A DNA stretch of 64,000 nt from Adineta vaga (lineage: Eukaryota; Rotifera), in assembly GCA_021613535.1 (NCBI GenBank), contig CP075494.1:4030001-4094000 (forward strand), written 5' to 3'. This document shows, one piece after another, positions 11,365 to 23,460 of the stretch. Under the pieces are notes generated by a model. It had not been told where the DNA came from. It made no database searches and saw only the letters and a list, made by a program, of their open reading frames with translations. Position 1 is the first letter of the stretch, and every line of letters begins with the position of its first letter. The translations under genes and the position numbers were made by a program.

Positions 11365-14300
11365 ATGACTTCTATTGATTTTCCATATGGTAATTTTGAT
11401 GAAAAAAGTAATGATAAACAAGTTGAATTATTTTGTTTAATTTGGCTCGATTCAAATCCAAATGCTGATGAAACTCTAAATGCTGAACAAAAATTACGTT
11501 CCATTATAAATTCTGTTAAAAAATTTCAAGATGTAAAACAATGTCAAAAATACATTGAAGAATGTTCCCACAAAGATCGATTAATTCTTATTGTTAGTGG
11601 ACAATTAGGACGAGAACTTGTACCACCAATTCATCTACTTCGACAAGTCACTTCAGTCTATGTCTATTGTTATGATACAAAGAGAAATAAAGCTTGGTCT
11701 TCAGCATTTCCTAAAGTTAGCAATTCGTTTTTTTCTTCACTATATGAAAATTTCATTCGTAATTATTCTTCTATATAGGTAAAAGCTGTTCTGAATGATC
11801 TTGATGAACTTATCTCTCGAATTGGCGAAGATCATGATATTCAGAAGAAAGTTGATGAACCCTTACCAATTCATATATTTACTGCTGGTGCTGGTGCAGG
11901 TCAATCAACAATGGGTGTCAATGGACAATTTGTTTTCTCTCAAGTTCTTATCGATTGTCTGCTTCGATTGAAATCGAATGAAACAGATCAAACTGAATTG
12001 ATTGATTGTTGTCAAACAGAATATAAAGGAAATAAAATGGAACTTGAGAATCTTCGTGAATTTCAAACTAAATATACATCTGGTCAAGTTCTATCCTGGT
12101 ATACGAAAGAAACATTCTTTTATAAGACATTAAATGCTGCTTTACGTAAACAAAATATACATATGATATTTTTATTTCGAAAATTTATTTCGGATATTCA
12201 TCAAGAATTAAAAAAGTATCAATCAGAGAAAATTTTAACAGTTTATCGTGGTCAAATGATGACGAAAGAAGAATTGAAAATGTTAAAAAACAGTATGGGT
12301 CAATTGATTTCAATCAATTCATTTTTTTCGACTAGTGTAAATTATGGCAAAGCTGTTTCCTTTCTTAATTTTACACGTTCATCAGATAGTTTAGAACGAG
12401 TTTTATTTGAAATCAAAGCTGATCCAAAAATGGTCACATCAAAACCATTCGCCGATATAAGTAAACATAGTGATTATCATGGTGAAGCTGAGGTTTTATT
12501 TATGATTGGTTCGATTTTTCGTTTGGAAAGTATTGAGCGAAATGATATACATATTTGGGTGATTAAAATGAGTTTATCCAGTGATGAAGAACATGGATTA
12601 AAACAAGTTTTAGCGTATATGAAAGGACAAATTGAAAGTGGAGAAACTAATCTTCGAACATTAGGCAAAGTTTTGTGGAAAATGGGAAAATTTGATTTAG
12701 CAGAAAAATATTTTGTTCGTTTATTAAAGGAACGTGATTCAACTGATCCTTTGAATAGTATTCTATATGAAGAACTCGGCGAACTTGCAGCATTGAGAGG
12801 AGATTATGATCAGAGTATTCAATGGCATCAAAAATTTCTTCGATTAAAAAATTCCAAAGAGACTGACGAGAAAAATACAATGAATGAAACAATGAACACT
12901 ACCACTTGTAAGGATATTCAATGAAAATAGCAGGCTTTCATAGTATAGTCCTTTCTAGCTACATCGTCAACAACAACTAGTGTAAAATCCGAAAATCCAG
13001 CTGATGGTGAATCTGCAACAACAACATTGGGTGGAATAGATACTGAACAATTTAAAGAATGGCTTAAAGCTTATATCAAACAAAGTAAATAGAGGTTCGA
13101 ATGAATGTTTCCACCTTCTTCTTTTATTTGATTTAGAAGCGATAGCAGTAGCAGAACAACAAAATTCAATAATGCGACGTCATCCAAAAAGTGTCGAAAA
13201 CTTCTGTTATATTCTCGAGAAACAATGTTCAACATCCGATGATGAACAACAAACTCTACGTGGTATAATTAATTTAGGTTTTACTTTCGATGATGTCAAT
13301 TCTGAAGAATGTATAAAATTCTTTCGAGTTATTCAAAATGAACGAATAATTTTAATTCTTTCGAAGACTAGTATGGATCGTATAGCAAAACAGATTCGAA
13401 ATGAAACTTTTCTTAGTGCGATTTATGTGATCGATTCTTCGAAAGAGAATTCTTTCGATTCGAAATTATATCGAGGAACATTTTCGAATATCTCTCGACT
13501 TTGTAGGCAATTGGAAACTGATCTTCCATTGTTAACATATGAACTAACGAGTGTCTGTTCAATTCCTGCTGATTATGCGAAGATGAGTACGTTGAATTAT
13601 GTTCTCACATTGAAAGATATTCTCATAGAGACAGATGCAAAAAGAAATTTAAAAAAAGAAATGATCGAATTCTGTCGAGAGAAATATGAAGGTAATGTTG
13701 TTCAATTGAAATATATCAGTGAATTCGAGAGAAATTATCAATCCGACAATGCGATTCAATGGTATTTACGACATGAAACTTTCCTTTACAAAATGTTGAC
13801 ACGAGCACTTCGAATCTTCGATGCAGATATTCTATACAAACTTCGATATTTTATTCAACATCTTCATCGTCATCTAGAATCATCAACTGAAACGAATGCA
13901 TTGAGAGTTTATCGAACCATTCGTATTCGAAAAGGTCTTATGGAAAAGATGAAGAATTACCAAAATGGATTGTTTTCATTTAATGAATTTCTTTTCGTCG
14001 ATAAAACTCAACCGAAAACCGAACCTTCTCCTGTGAATTTGGACTCGAAATTAGTTCATTTTCGTATCGATTTAGCAGCTAATACTCCACGACATGTGAT
14101 TTCGACGAAACCCAATGAAATTCTTTTAACCTTTGGAATGGTTTTTCATTTGGAAACAATTGAAGCAATCAATGAAGAAACATACAGTGTTAAATTAACA
14201 ACTAGCGATAAAATTCACAAAGCCGGCCAACAGATATCGAAAGATTTACGTGAAGCTGTTCGTGGTCCATTTCCTTTAGTACGAATAGCGAAATTGATGT

Positions 14301-15100
14301 GGCAAAGAGATTTATATGATGATATGGAATATTTTGCTTCACTGCTAATAAATGATCGACAAACAATTGAAGATGAATCAGCAAATATGTCACTCGGAGG
14401 ACTACTTCATGCTTTAGGAGGTCATTGTTATGAAACTAAACAGTATGATAAAGGATTAGTTCATTTCCAGAATGCTTTGAAAGTTTATCTACGTGTTTTA
14501 CCAGCTGATGATATTAAATTAACACCATCGTATAATAATATTGGAAGTATCTATCATAAACAAGAATTGAATGAAAAAGCATTAGAATATCATCAAAAAG
14601 CTTATGATATACAAAAGAATTCAACACATCCTGATTTAGAATCAGTTTCTGCTTATGCAGGAAATATTGCATCCGTTCTTGGTAAACTTGGAAAATATAA
14701 AGAAGCTGTTAAATATTCTGAAATGAATCTAAAAATTCAACAGAAACTTCATCCAAACAAAGAAACTGGAGATATGGCTGCAAAATATTACAATCTTGCT
14801 GGAATGCAATATCGTGCCCAACTCTTTACCGAAGCTTTAGAAAACTATAAAAAATGTCTCGAGATTGAACTGAAATGTCATTCAGCTGAAAATCCAACCG
14901 TTGCAGTAACGTATCATAGTATAGGAACAGCATTGGATAAACTCGGACGATTTCAAGAAGCAAAAGAAGCAGTTGAGAAAGCAATTGAACGTTTACTTAG
15001 AACTAAAAAAGAAGATGATAAAGATATACAATCACATCGAGCATATATCAAACAATTAGAACAGAAACTTTGGATGAAGAATTTACTTGCTTCAACATAA
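11365..15100 (+). CDS. Double ART-module protein with TPR repeats
   Basis: Model join(11365..11715, 11779..12907, 12959..13084, 13137..15100), 1189 residues; introns of 63, 51 and 52 bp, all GT-AG and in phase. Module 1 has an N-terminal domain (CLIWLDSNPN, then IVSGQLGRELVPPIH) and a full R-S-E ART core: VYRGQ (R274), FFSTS (S301-S303) and E353-A-E355, the pattern of arginine-type mono-ADP-ribosyltransferases. About two TPRs follow. Module 2 (from about residue 540) repeats the N-domain and ART fold, but the STS position reads FVD (about 822-824) and the first Glu of ExE is Pro; only the Arg (R795) and the last Glu (E863) remain. About five TPRs close the protein. The alternative is two genes, with a TAG at 13090-13092 and an ATG at 13172. 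I prefer one, because exon 4 is open and in frame upstream of that ATG. Confidence 0.7.
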
Positions 15101-15134
15101 AATTATTTTCTTAAAAAAAACGGAAACAATTCTT

Positions 15135-17171
15135 CTATCGAATTTGAATTGAATTTGTAAGTGTTTGTCGATATTTGTCTGAAGGTAAAATAAAAATAAT
15201 AAAAAGTGATAAAGATGGTAAGAATGAAATAAAATATCCGATCAAATAGAATGTAACTGATTCACGTGCTGATTTCATACATTCTAATTGAAAAATAAGA
15301 ATAATACGAGGTAAAACTAAGATAATCACCCTCAAGAATCAATATATCAATTCGAGTAGTATTGACTTGTACGATATCTAAGTGTATTCATTTCGAAAAC
15401 ATCGATGCGAATAGAATATGTTCGATTGAGATATTTTGGTTGAGTAGAATAAAGTAAATGAAAATTAAATTTTGTATTGCAATCTCGAATTGATAAATAT
15501 CTTACTTGGTAATATGAATTGATAATTTCAGGATCATTTCAGTGATCATACCATCATCCAAACTACATATTAAATTAGTTTCTGATGTTCGTCGATCATA
15601 AAGCCAAAGAAAGCCGCAAATAGAATCGAATTTTTTTTTATCTGTACACCAAAGAGACCATTTCATTTCGTCTGATTGACATCATATTTCTCGATACGCA
15701 GACAAATCGAGATTGGATACATATTTAAGTTCTATAGAAGTAGATTATATTTACTCTTTATTGAAACCAAAAACACTATATAACTGGTAAGACTTACTCA
15801 TTTTTAAATTGTTCCTTGTCAGTAAGATTCGTTAAGCACCGACATTTATATTGCCCTTGCCGAATACTCCGGCAAGTTTGTCGTTTATCTGTTCCACCCA
15901 AACAATCTACTATTCCATCACTAATATTATCCTTAGGTAAGCATATCAACTTAGCTGTATATAATAATAAACATGGTTGTCCTATTGTAGCATTGCATAT
16001 TTCATGAAAACATTCGTTTTCATCTTCACCCTTTGAACAATTCCATATACCATTACATCTCGTATATTGATTGTTAATGAATTCTTTATATTCGATATAT
16101 CCATCGCATAATGTAGGAAAATGAGGCAGTTCTAGATTACTTTTGCAAGTTACTTCTCGTCGCTTGTATGTGTTTATGTTGTGTAAATAAGTAACTTGTT
16201 TAATTCCTGAAGTTTCATATATGCATGTTAGACGATGTTTAGAGAGACATTTCTGACTACATCGAAATTGAGTATTTTCTGAACAATAGCTTTCCTTTAT
16301 ATCCGTTGCTAAAGAACATTGCAAGTGCATACGTATTCTATAGCCTCGAAGTTTTACTAATCAAATTCTTCGAAAATCATCGTTACTCTGAGCTTCACAA
16401 AAAAGAAATGTTGATGGTTGACTTATTTTTCTAAAACGAAGTTTTGATGGAGAAATAGCACAACGTTGTTCGTTATACTAGATATAATTTGGTACAGTTA
16501 CGGATATATTTGTTCGATTCCATCCATAAAGAAAATATAGATCACTCCAACCAACGGATAATGCTGGAAATTCAAATAACGGTGGACAGTATTCAATCAT
16601 TCTTTTGGTGCAAGATATATGTGCATAAATTATATCGTCCTAAAAGTAAAACGAAAGTATATCTTTCAGATTTTCGCTCCGATTGTTATAATACAAAGTT
16701 GCTTTGTTTTTACTTACTGAAAACAATTCATGTGCATGAACAAGGCATATCATAGTTCTGCAACATTCTTCATTTATATGAGTATTGGCAGTAGGTAATA
16801 AAAGATCACGATCGATTCGTTTCGCAACTTTTTCAGATGGTTCGTTGAACTACATTGTCGATATGAGTATGAGTCAATAATTCCGTCCATCCAATGTCGT
16901 TATTTGACATCTTAACATAGAAACGATGGATTTCGCAGTCACTAAGACAAATAGTATCAGATCTTAAACTGAACCTTTTTTCATCTGATTGATCTAGGCA
17001 GTCTGGAACAGATGTTTTATCTAATAAAAAGATTTCTGGAATACATTGATCATTTGAACATCGATATTTATTCGAAGCACATTCATTTTGTTCAAGTTCT
17101 TCACAAAAATGTTCATCAACATGATTAGGCCAACAATCAGCTTTTCCATCACACACTTCACACCGTGTCAT
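15135..17171 (-). pseudogene. Decayed LDLa-repeat/7TM receptor
   Basis: Read N to C from 17171 down. LDLa-like pieces: CDGKADCWPNHVDEHFC and YRCSNDQCIPEIF...DCLDQSDE (17171-16833), a segment ending INEECCRTMICLVHAHELFS (about 16720-16830), CPPLFEFPALSVGWSDLYF with a TAG at about 16479, then RCNGIWNCSKGEDENEC and DGIVDCLGGTDK (16330-15794). At 15335-15135 lies a lone C-terminal TM6-TM7 piece with the FILPSDKYRQ motif of this receptor family. Most of the 7TM domain is missing and frames change several times. The 17171 end abuts a good splice acceptor (TTCTCTATAG), so one more 5' exon probably existed upstream. Confidence 0.75.
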
Positions 17172-17767
17172 CTATAGAGAAGAAAGGAAAATTTTGATCG
17201 ATAAAGTCCTTTTCTCATGGAGTAATTTTTGTATCAACTCGATTTTCAAGAAAAGCTTGATATTTTTCAACTAAATCGAGGTGTATCGACAGAATGGCAA
17301 GATTTGTTGCTCATTTGCAGTTACTTCGATATTTCGTACATAATTTACTGTACTATAATCCAAACAATCATTATCGTACAATAAGTAATACTGTCGTCCA
17401 TTTAAATATAAATTTGACCAAAATATGAGAAAACATCTATATAATAACTTTATATCAGTATAGGGAAAACGTCGTTTTAAACGAATATTATGACTTTTTC
17501 TTTATCGTAAACCATTCTCTCATCGACCAACTAGTATCGACATATTTGACATCTTGTTTTTTTTTCTGTTATCAAAATCTACGTAAATATTATTATGCTA
17601 ATTGTCAGTTCATTAAGTATAGAGAAGATTTTCATCAGAAAAAGATCAAGTTCTCACTTCTCTATGCGTGACACTTTATATTGTCGATTAGAAAGAAAAG
17701 AGAACGTATAAATGAATCTGAAAAATTGCTCTGATCTATTCGAAAGACATTTTCTAACTTCTTTGGT
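17172..17767. other. Possible 5' remnant of receptor relic, otherwise empty
   Basis: A weak minus-strand frame near 17230-17340 (ANEQQILPFCRYTSI, then a stop) could be the preceding exon of the LDLa receptor relic. The rest shows nothing. Confidence 0.3.
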
Positions 17768-18694
17768 ATGAACAATCTTAATTCATCTGACGAGTTGCAT
17801 ACTGAATTCTGGTTCATTCCTATCGATATTATTCAGATCGGTAGCTGTATTACAGTATTCATATGTACTTTAGTCTCCCTAATTATCATTGCAATTGATA
17901 AAACATGTCATACAATTCCAATGATGTTGGTTACAAATTCATATTTAGCTGCACTTGGATTTGCAATTGAAGAGTTTTGGATGCGTCTTTTTGCACTACA
18001 AAACGATCTTTATAGAATTCGGTATCAGGATCCATTATGTCAGTTTCGTGGTTACTTAATCTACAGTACATGCGTCATATTTATGAATTCATTTCTTCTT
18101 CAAGCTTTTTATCGATATATTCTTGTTGTTTATCCAACACGTTTAGTTTGGCAATCTCCAAGAACACAACTCTTACTCATTTGTCTCATATGGATAATTG
18201 GTTATATATTTCCACTTGGATTTCTATTCACTGAAAACATTACTTACAATGTATACAATCAGATTTGCGATATACCTTTTCGACTTTCGGTCGCAAGGAT
18301 TTCTGCCATACTCAGTGTCTATGGTATTCCAGTATTGTCAGTCATGTTGATTTATTATAAATTAATTCAATATGTCAAAGAAATGAGTAAACGTGTGACA
18401 TCGGCAAATGTTTTATCTCGTGCTGAACGTGAACTAAAAATGGTTCGACGTACAATTATCATCGTAATGTTTCTACTTACATTAGGTGTGCCCTATGGAA
18501 TACTTATGATTATATCATTTTTTACTATTCCACCAATTTATCATTTTCGAATTGGTTATTTATTTGTTGATTTGTCATTAGGATGTGTTATGATCGTATT
18601 ATTTCAATTTACTGATCCATTGAAATTATCAATCAAGAAAAAATTGAAATTTCAAGTAGAAACAGCCACGCCAATAGTCGCAAGGACAGATTAA
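17768..18694 (+). CDS. Rhodopsin-like GPCR
   Basis: Single exon, 308 residues, seven hydrophobic segments. TM1 is QIGSCITVFICTLVSLIII; the Cys before TM3 is in DPLCQFRGYLIYS; the DRY position reads AFYRYILVVYP, keeping the Arg. Loop 3 (SRAERELKMVRRTIIIV) is basic and amphipathic as in class A. TM7 ends VLFQFTDPLKLSIKKKLKF, so NPxxY is degenerate (TDPLK). It belongs to a different subfamily from the GPCRs at 6899, 9518 and 57188, and to the same one as the relic at 30660-30935, which shares its loop-3 pattern. Ligand unknown. Confidence 0.8.
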   Translation: MNNLNSSDELHTEFWFIPIDIIQIGSCITVFICTLVSLIIIAIDKTCHTIPMMLVTNSYLAALGFAIEEFWMRLFALQNDLYRIRYQDPLCQFRGYLIYSTCVIFMNSFLLQAFYRYILVVYPTRLVWQSPRTQLLLICLIWIIGYIFPLGFLFTENITYNVYNQICDIPFRLSVARISAILSVYGIPVLSVMLIYYKLIQYVKEMSKRVTSANVLSRAERELKMVRRTIIIVMFLLTLGVPYGILMIISFFTIPPIYHFRIGYLFVDLSLGCVMIVLFQFTDPLKLSIKKKLKFQVETATPIVARTD

Positions 18695-19219
18695 TGAACA
18701 CATTTCAACAATCTATTCTGGTTGAATGGATTCGAAAAACTATAATCATTAGTTATTGAAATGAATATAAAGAAAGTGAAACTATTATATAAAAAATTTT
18801 ATTTGAAAATAAACACGCATATTTAGAATTATATCCTCTGTGTACTAAACTAACCTTTAAATACGAATTATAATTATCTCTTATCTTCTAAAATGATGAC
18901 AACGACTATATCACGCTAAGAGTGAACATCCTCCACAATTTTCAAACACGCATGATGAATTAACTGTAATATCTCCATCTGTTAATCGGTTTCTATTGCA
19001 TGCTAAAATTGAAAATAGTTGCATTAAGAGAAATTCTTGATCTCTTCATTATCCATCGTCAACTGTCTAAGTAGGAGATTAGTAGCACATTGTTTTTCTT
19101 TATGCATTCGATACTATTTACGTTCCATATATATAAAATCGTGATTTATTAAACAAACTTAATAGCGAATACGAGACATGTTTTTCGAAGAAAATCTGAA
19201 TGCAAAGACTAAAAATACG
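18695..19219. other. Intergenic; one weak exon-like piece
   Basis: A minus-strand stretch near 18918-19005 reads NRLTDGDITVNSSCVFENCG and ends at a stop. It might be a lost terminal exon, but it has no partner exon that I can identify. Otherwise empty. Confidence 0.3.
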
Positions 19220-20472
19220 TTATGTGTGTTTGAGTATATTCAATTGTCGAGGGTTTGTCGGTCCTCCTATCCACATATTGTCTATGTTGATATTGTCAAT
19301 AGTTTTGACAGCAGTTTTCAAGTAAAGTCCATCTTTACTGCCATAAATAGCTTCTGCATCTCTTAAAGCGCGCACAACTTTCACCAAATGAACATGTTCA
19401 ACTAAATTAGTATTTACTGTTCGGTCAATTACATAGTCCCAATTCTGTTTGCTATCATCAAGTTTATAATCATGAATCAATGTTGTATTGATTTCAGGTC
19501 GCAATTGAGCAATATAAATGACACTGATGAAATAGAAAATTTGCCAGAGAAGATGTTCGGACACTTGTTGATTATGTAAATATGGATGAATTACACGAAT
19601 TGCATTCATGGATGTGAACAGATGAAGAAGAAAGAAATCAAACTCAATTTGATCCAGTTTATGAGTAGCACCATAGAGATACACAGTCAAATCGAACAAT
19701 TCTTCAATTATTCCGTCGAGATTGTTAACATTCACAAGCCATTCATTATAATGAGACAGAACGATATCGGTCGACATTTTTACACTAGGTTCCAGATTGC
19801 CAAGCCCCGGCGCATCAAATAGCGGTAACCGATCATCGGAACGGAGATCTTGCATGATTAATAAAGCCGATTTTGAGCCAAATTTAGGCGGTTTCAGATT
19901 GTCGACAACTTTATGAAAAAAGTTATAAGACACAGCGCTTAATGTTAATGCTTCACTAGCAACTATTGGACTATTGAGTTCGAATGCATAACCAATATGA
20001 ATGAGAGGATGACCTAGACCACTGACAACACTGTTGATGATCGGTTGTGGTTGATTATCTAGTAGAAATTCAAGAAATTTCTTCTGCCAATCATTTCCGC
20101 TTGCCATCAGTTCTTGATCAAAGAAATCTTGATACGCCTTGCAGAAGCGATGATCGCCAAGTAATTGACGCCAATTGCTACGAGTAATTTCATGCGGTGA
20201 TGGTTTATAATCATTATCTTCGTCGTGCATATGTTTATATAGTTCTCTTATTTTGTCATTGCTGACGCCTAAAAAGTAGAGTGTTCCCAAATGATGAGCA
20301 GTATGAGTGTGAAATCCATGATGATCAGTTACATGATGGTTGGTATGTGTATCTGTTAATATGTGTCAATGACATCGCGATTCATCGTTGATAAATGAAT
20401 AGTACAAAGTAGAAATGATGGAGTACAACTTTTACGATCAATATATAAGGGTAGAAATTTTTGCATCATCAT
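19220..20472 (-). CDS. Questin-oxidase-like protein
   Basis: Model complement(join(19220..20352, 20436..20472)), 389 residues. The short first exon (MMMQKFLPLYID) is tentative; the main exon is open to a splice acceptor at 20353 and contains no early ATG. Near the N-terminus is the His-rich GFHTHTAHHLGTLYFLG, followed by ITRSNWRQLLGDHRFCKAYQ, then GHPLIHIGYAFEL and VASEALTLSAVSYN. This order matches the questin oxidase family (AflY/GedK type), best known from fungi, where members carry out Baeyer-Villiger-like ring opening of anthraquinones. The length fits the family. No polyketide genes lie nearby, so the substrate is unknown. A fungal or bacterial donor is plausible. Confidence 0.7.
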
Positions 20473-20548
20473 TGCTGACTTGACTTTTTTTTCTTTCTTT
20501 CCTCTGATTGTTTTCATCCGAAGTAATGCTGATGGCAGCATTTTGATC

Positions 20549-20671
20549 ATGAATAACATAAAAACACTCTATTTGATTATTATTTTCTGTTTGTACATGT
20601 CATCGAGTGATCATTGGATTCCTGATGAACTAATCAAAATTGTCATGTGGACAATCAAGCGCGTACCATAA
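20549..20671 (+). CDS. Possible 40-residue secreted peptide
   Basis: ATG at 20549-20551 opens 40 codons with a hydrophobic N-terminal half resembling a signal peptide and a short polar tail ending TIKRVP. It lies 76 bp from, and diverges from, the questin-oxidase-like gene. There is no homology I recognise, and chance open frames of this size are common, so this is only a candidate. Confidence 0.12.
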   Translation: MNNIKTLYLIIIFCLYMSSSDHWIPDELIKIVMWTIKRVP

Positions 20672-20799
20672 TTAAATTTAATCTTTCGTTCAGTATTGTC
20701 TTTCTTATGTTTACATTGATGACAAGTCTTAAATAAATCATTAGTCTACTATCACATTCTCAAAGATATATGACAGAAAACTAAGATAGAAACCTAAGA

Positions 20800-23037
20800 T
20801 TATTTAACAGAATATTTAACAAGTGCTTGATAATTGGAGTCTTCTTCATATTTAGCATAGATAGTTATTTCTTTGGAACCAACAGTTACGGTTCTTTTAA
20901 AATCTGGATTTTGATATCCTTCCACTTTGGCCCACTTTGAATCTATGGTCAAATTAACATCTGTCACATCTGGAATCATACAATGAATTGGAATTGTTGT
21001 ACCTTTTTTAAGAATCCCATTTATAGGTTCATAAATTCGACCTCATGGTTTCAAATGTAGAGTATATAGTAGGAAACTTCATTGGTTGTTTTAGTTGTGT
21101 GACATTGAGATTAAATATCACAACACATTCAGATTTAGATTCACTGTGCTGTGTTGCAAAAACTATTAGTTCATGCTGACCAATACGCTGCGGTGCAAAT
21201 AATAATTGCCATATTTTTCTATCATTATCAAATTGAACTAATGATGCATTCTCCACATTAGTATCATTATAATGTAATGCACATGAAAGTTGTACTTGTT
21301 CATCAGGTGCTCGTATTAAACACTCCACATATGACGCATCTTTTGGCCATGTTATGCTTGCACAATTCTTCGGTGTTTCTATTTCTAAATTAAGATCATG
21401 AAATAATTGCCAAGTACTTGGGAACGATAAAGGTGTAGTTGGAATTTGTGAAGCTTCAATTTTAAATGATATTACGTGTGAAGAACTACCATCGGCTGCT
21501 TTCTTTTTTCCAAAAATATTTGCTTTAAATATGCCATCTCGATCGGGCGCGAATTTGCATTGCCACAGATCATTTTGTTGATCATAATAAACTTGCTTTC
21601 CACCTTCAACATTTTTCCCATCGCTGTTCGTAAAACTACTAGTTAACTTCACATCAGTAGGTGCGCGAAGAACAATGCATGCTTGAGTATCTCCATTGCA
21701 TACTTTCACCAAGTGAGTATTGACTGGTGAAATCACTTTTAAATTTAAATTGTAGAACTCTTTCATTGTTATAGGATAACTCACACGATTCAATGGTAAT
21801 TCAACAATATTTAATGTAAATTCGACCACAGCCTCTGCTGATTTCATGTCTCGCTCGTTTATATTTGCAAAAAATGTTATCGTATGATTACCAATATTAG
21901 CTGGAGCAAAATAACAACGATGCAATTGTTCTATTTCATCGAATACAATACGGCCACCGCCATCGACCTCATTTCCATTTAACTCAAAAGTGGCAGTCAG
22001 ATCAACATCGGCTGGTGCTCGTATAAGTATCAGTGCATAAGACTTGTCACGAACAAGTGTTACATGAGCTTGATGCCGTGGGCTGATTATTTCTAAATTA
22101 AATTCGAAAAAAGCTGAATGAGTTCTTGGCATTTGGAAATATTGTGTCATTTGAATTGGTTGACGTAATAATTGCCATTTATCATTTTCAGGCAAATGAT
22201 CATAGATCATTTGATTAGGACGAGTAAGAAAATAGAAACAATTTAATTTTCGATTAAAAATATTTTGTTGATTTAAATGTCCAGTACCCCATGTAACATC
22301 TAAGAGATACCAATGTTGATTAATTTCAATGACATTCCATGCATGATCTGTCTTTAAAGCGGCAGTTTCTTCACGAGTAGCAAAACCGTAACCTTTTGCA
22401 TATCCACTTAGTTCTTCACATTTTATAGCCAATTGATCACATAAAGATTTATATAGATGACTGTAACCAGCACACACACCTTTTTTCGTACGAAAAACAG
22501 ATTCTGCCGATTGTTCTGGAATATTATGGTTAAGAAATGAAACAGCATCATATTCAATATTACACGCAATCCAATAGAAAATCATCCAGTGACGATCAAC
22601 TAATAGTTTATCTTTTGATAGAACACGAATAAATTCAACTAATTGTTGAAGAGAATTTGGATGCCATGCTTCTATAGTTTTACGATACGTGGAATTATCC
22701 ATCGCATCTTGCCGTTGTTTTAAGAACAAATTATTATAAGCTTCAAGATCAGCATCGATAATTTCCACATGATTAGTACCGGCTGCGAGAAGTGCATCTG
22801 ATGTATCACTTTGATTATCTATATAAAGTAAAAAATTATCCTGTCAAAGATACAAAGTACCTCTATCAGAATATTACCTTCAGCTGTCGAACGATTTGTC
22901 ACCTTATTCGTTGTATTATGTATGGCACTCTGTTCATTATTGATAAAAGCTGGTGATTCGGTATGTACTGAATGATGTGAAGTTTTCCTAGGTGAAACGA
23001 CTTTTTGAGAGGTTGATTTCGAACTTCCGCATCCCAT
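20800..23037 (-). CDS. Myristoylation-type transglutaminase-like KY protein, frameshifted
   Basis: Exon 1 (22878..23037) starts MGCGSSKSTS, a strong N-myristoylation plus palmitoylation signal, so the protein should sit on membranes. A 59-bp intron joins it in phase to exon 2 (from 22818). A transglutaminase-like core follows: KKGVCAGYSHLYKSLC (C169), TDHAWNVIEI (H212) and WYLLDVTWG (D227), the Cys-His-Asp triad of the kyphoscoliosis-peptidase/CYK3 group. Then come about three Ig-like KY repeats, each with an RAP(A/T/D) motif and WQ/RC...FAP. The reading frame stops at 21029, but the last KY repeat continues intact in another frame from about 21042 to a stop at 20800. One extra or missing base near 21040 explains this. 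It is either a recent mutation that removes the last repeat or a sequencing error. Confidence 0.75.
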
Positions 23038-23460
23038 GACTTGTTTGTATTTGAGAACTTTTAAAAATGAATATTTCTCATCTCAATCAGTTTGTATATA
23101 AGTGCGAGAAGTTTTCATGGAGAGAAAAAAAACAACTAAGGAAGTCATTTTTTCGTTCTATCTTTGTCAAGAGAAGCTATATTAATGCTGACGATATGTT
23201 TTTAAAAATGCAAACCATCTCATGTTGTAACTAAGCGATAAGTAGAGAACGGAAGAGAAACTTTCCAACATTATTTTCATTGCCTAGTAACGTTATATAC
23301 AAAGTAGAAATCATAGTGAATGCATTTCTTTTCTATTATAAAATGTGTCTAACAAGGTTTTTATTAATAAAGTTATTATGAGTTAAGAAGCTATGAAGTA
23401 TGTAACTTTGAGAGTATCAATGACGATTTATCTTTTGCTAACGTTATTCACAGCCACGTC
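23038..23460. other. Intergenic, nothing recognised
   Basis: Lies between the start of the KY gene and the end of the Kelch gene. No frame or repeat seen. Confidence 0.5.

Noticed and set aside
18918-19005. Minus-strand exon-like piece with CVFENCGGC
   Set aside because: Could be a terminal exon, but no upstream exon in a fitting phase was found; left as a remark only.
22768-22768. Start of the KY gene at this codon
   Set aside because: The codon is GTG; the upstream exon with MGCGSSK joins in phase and gives a proper ATG start.
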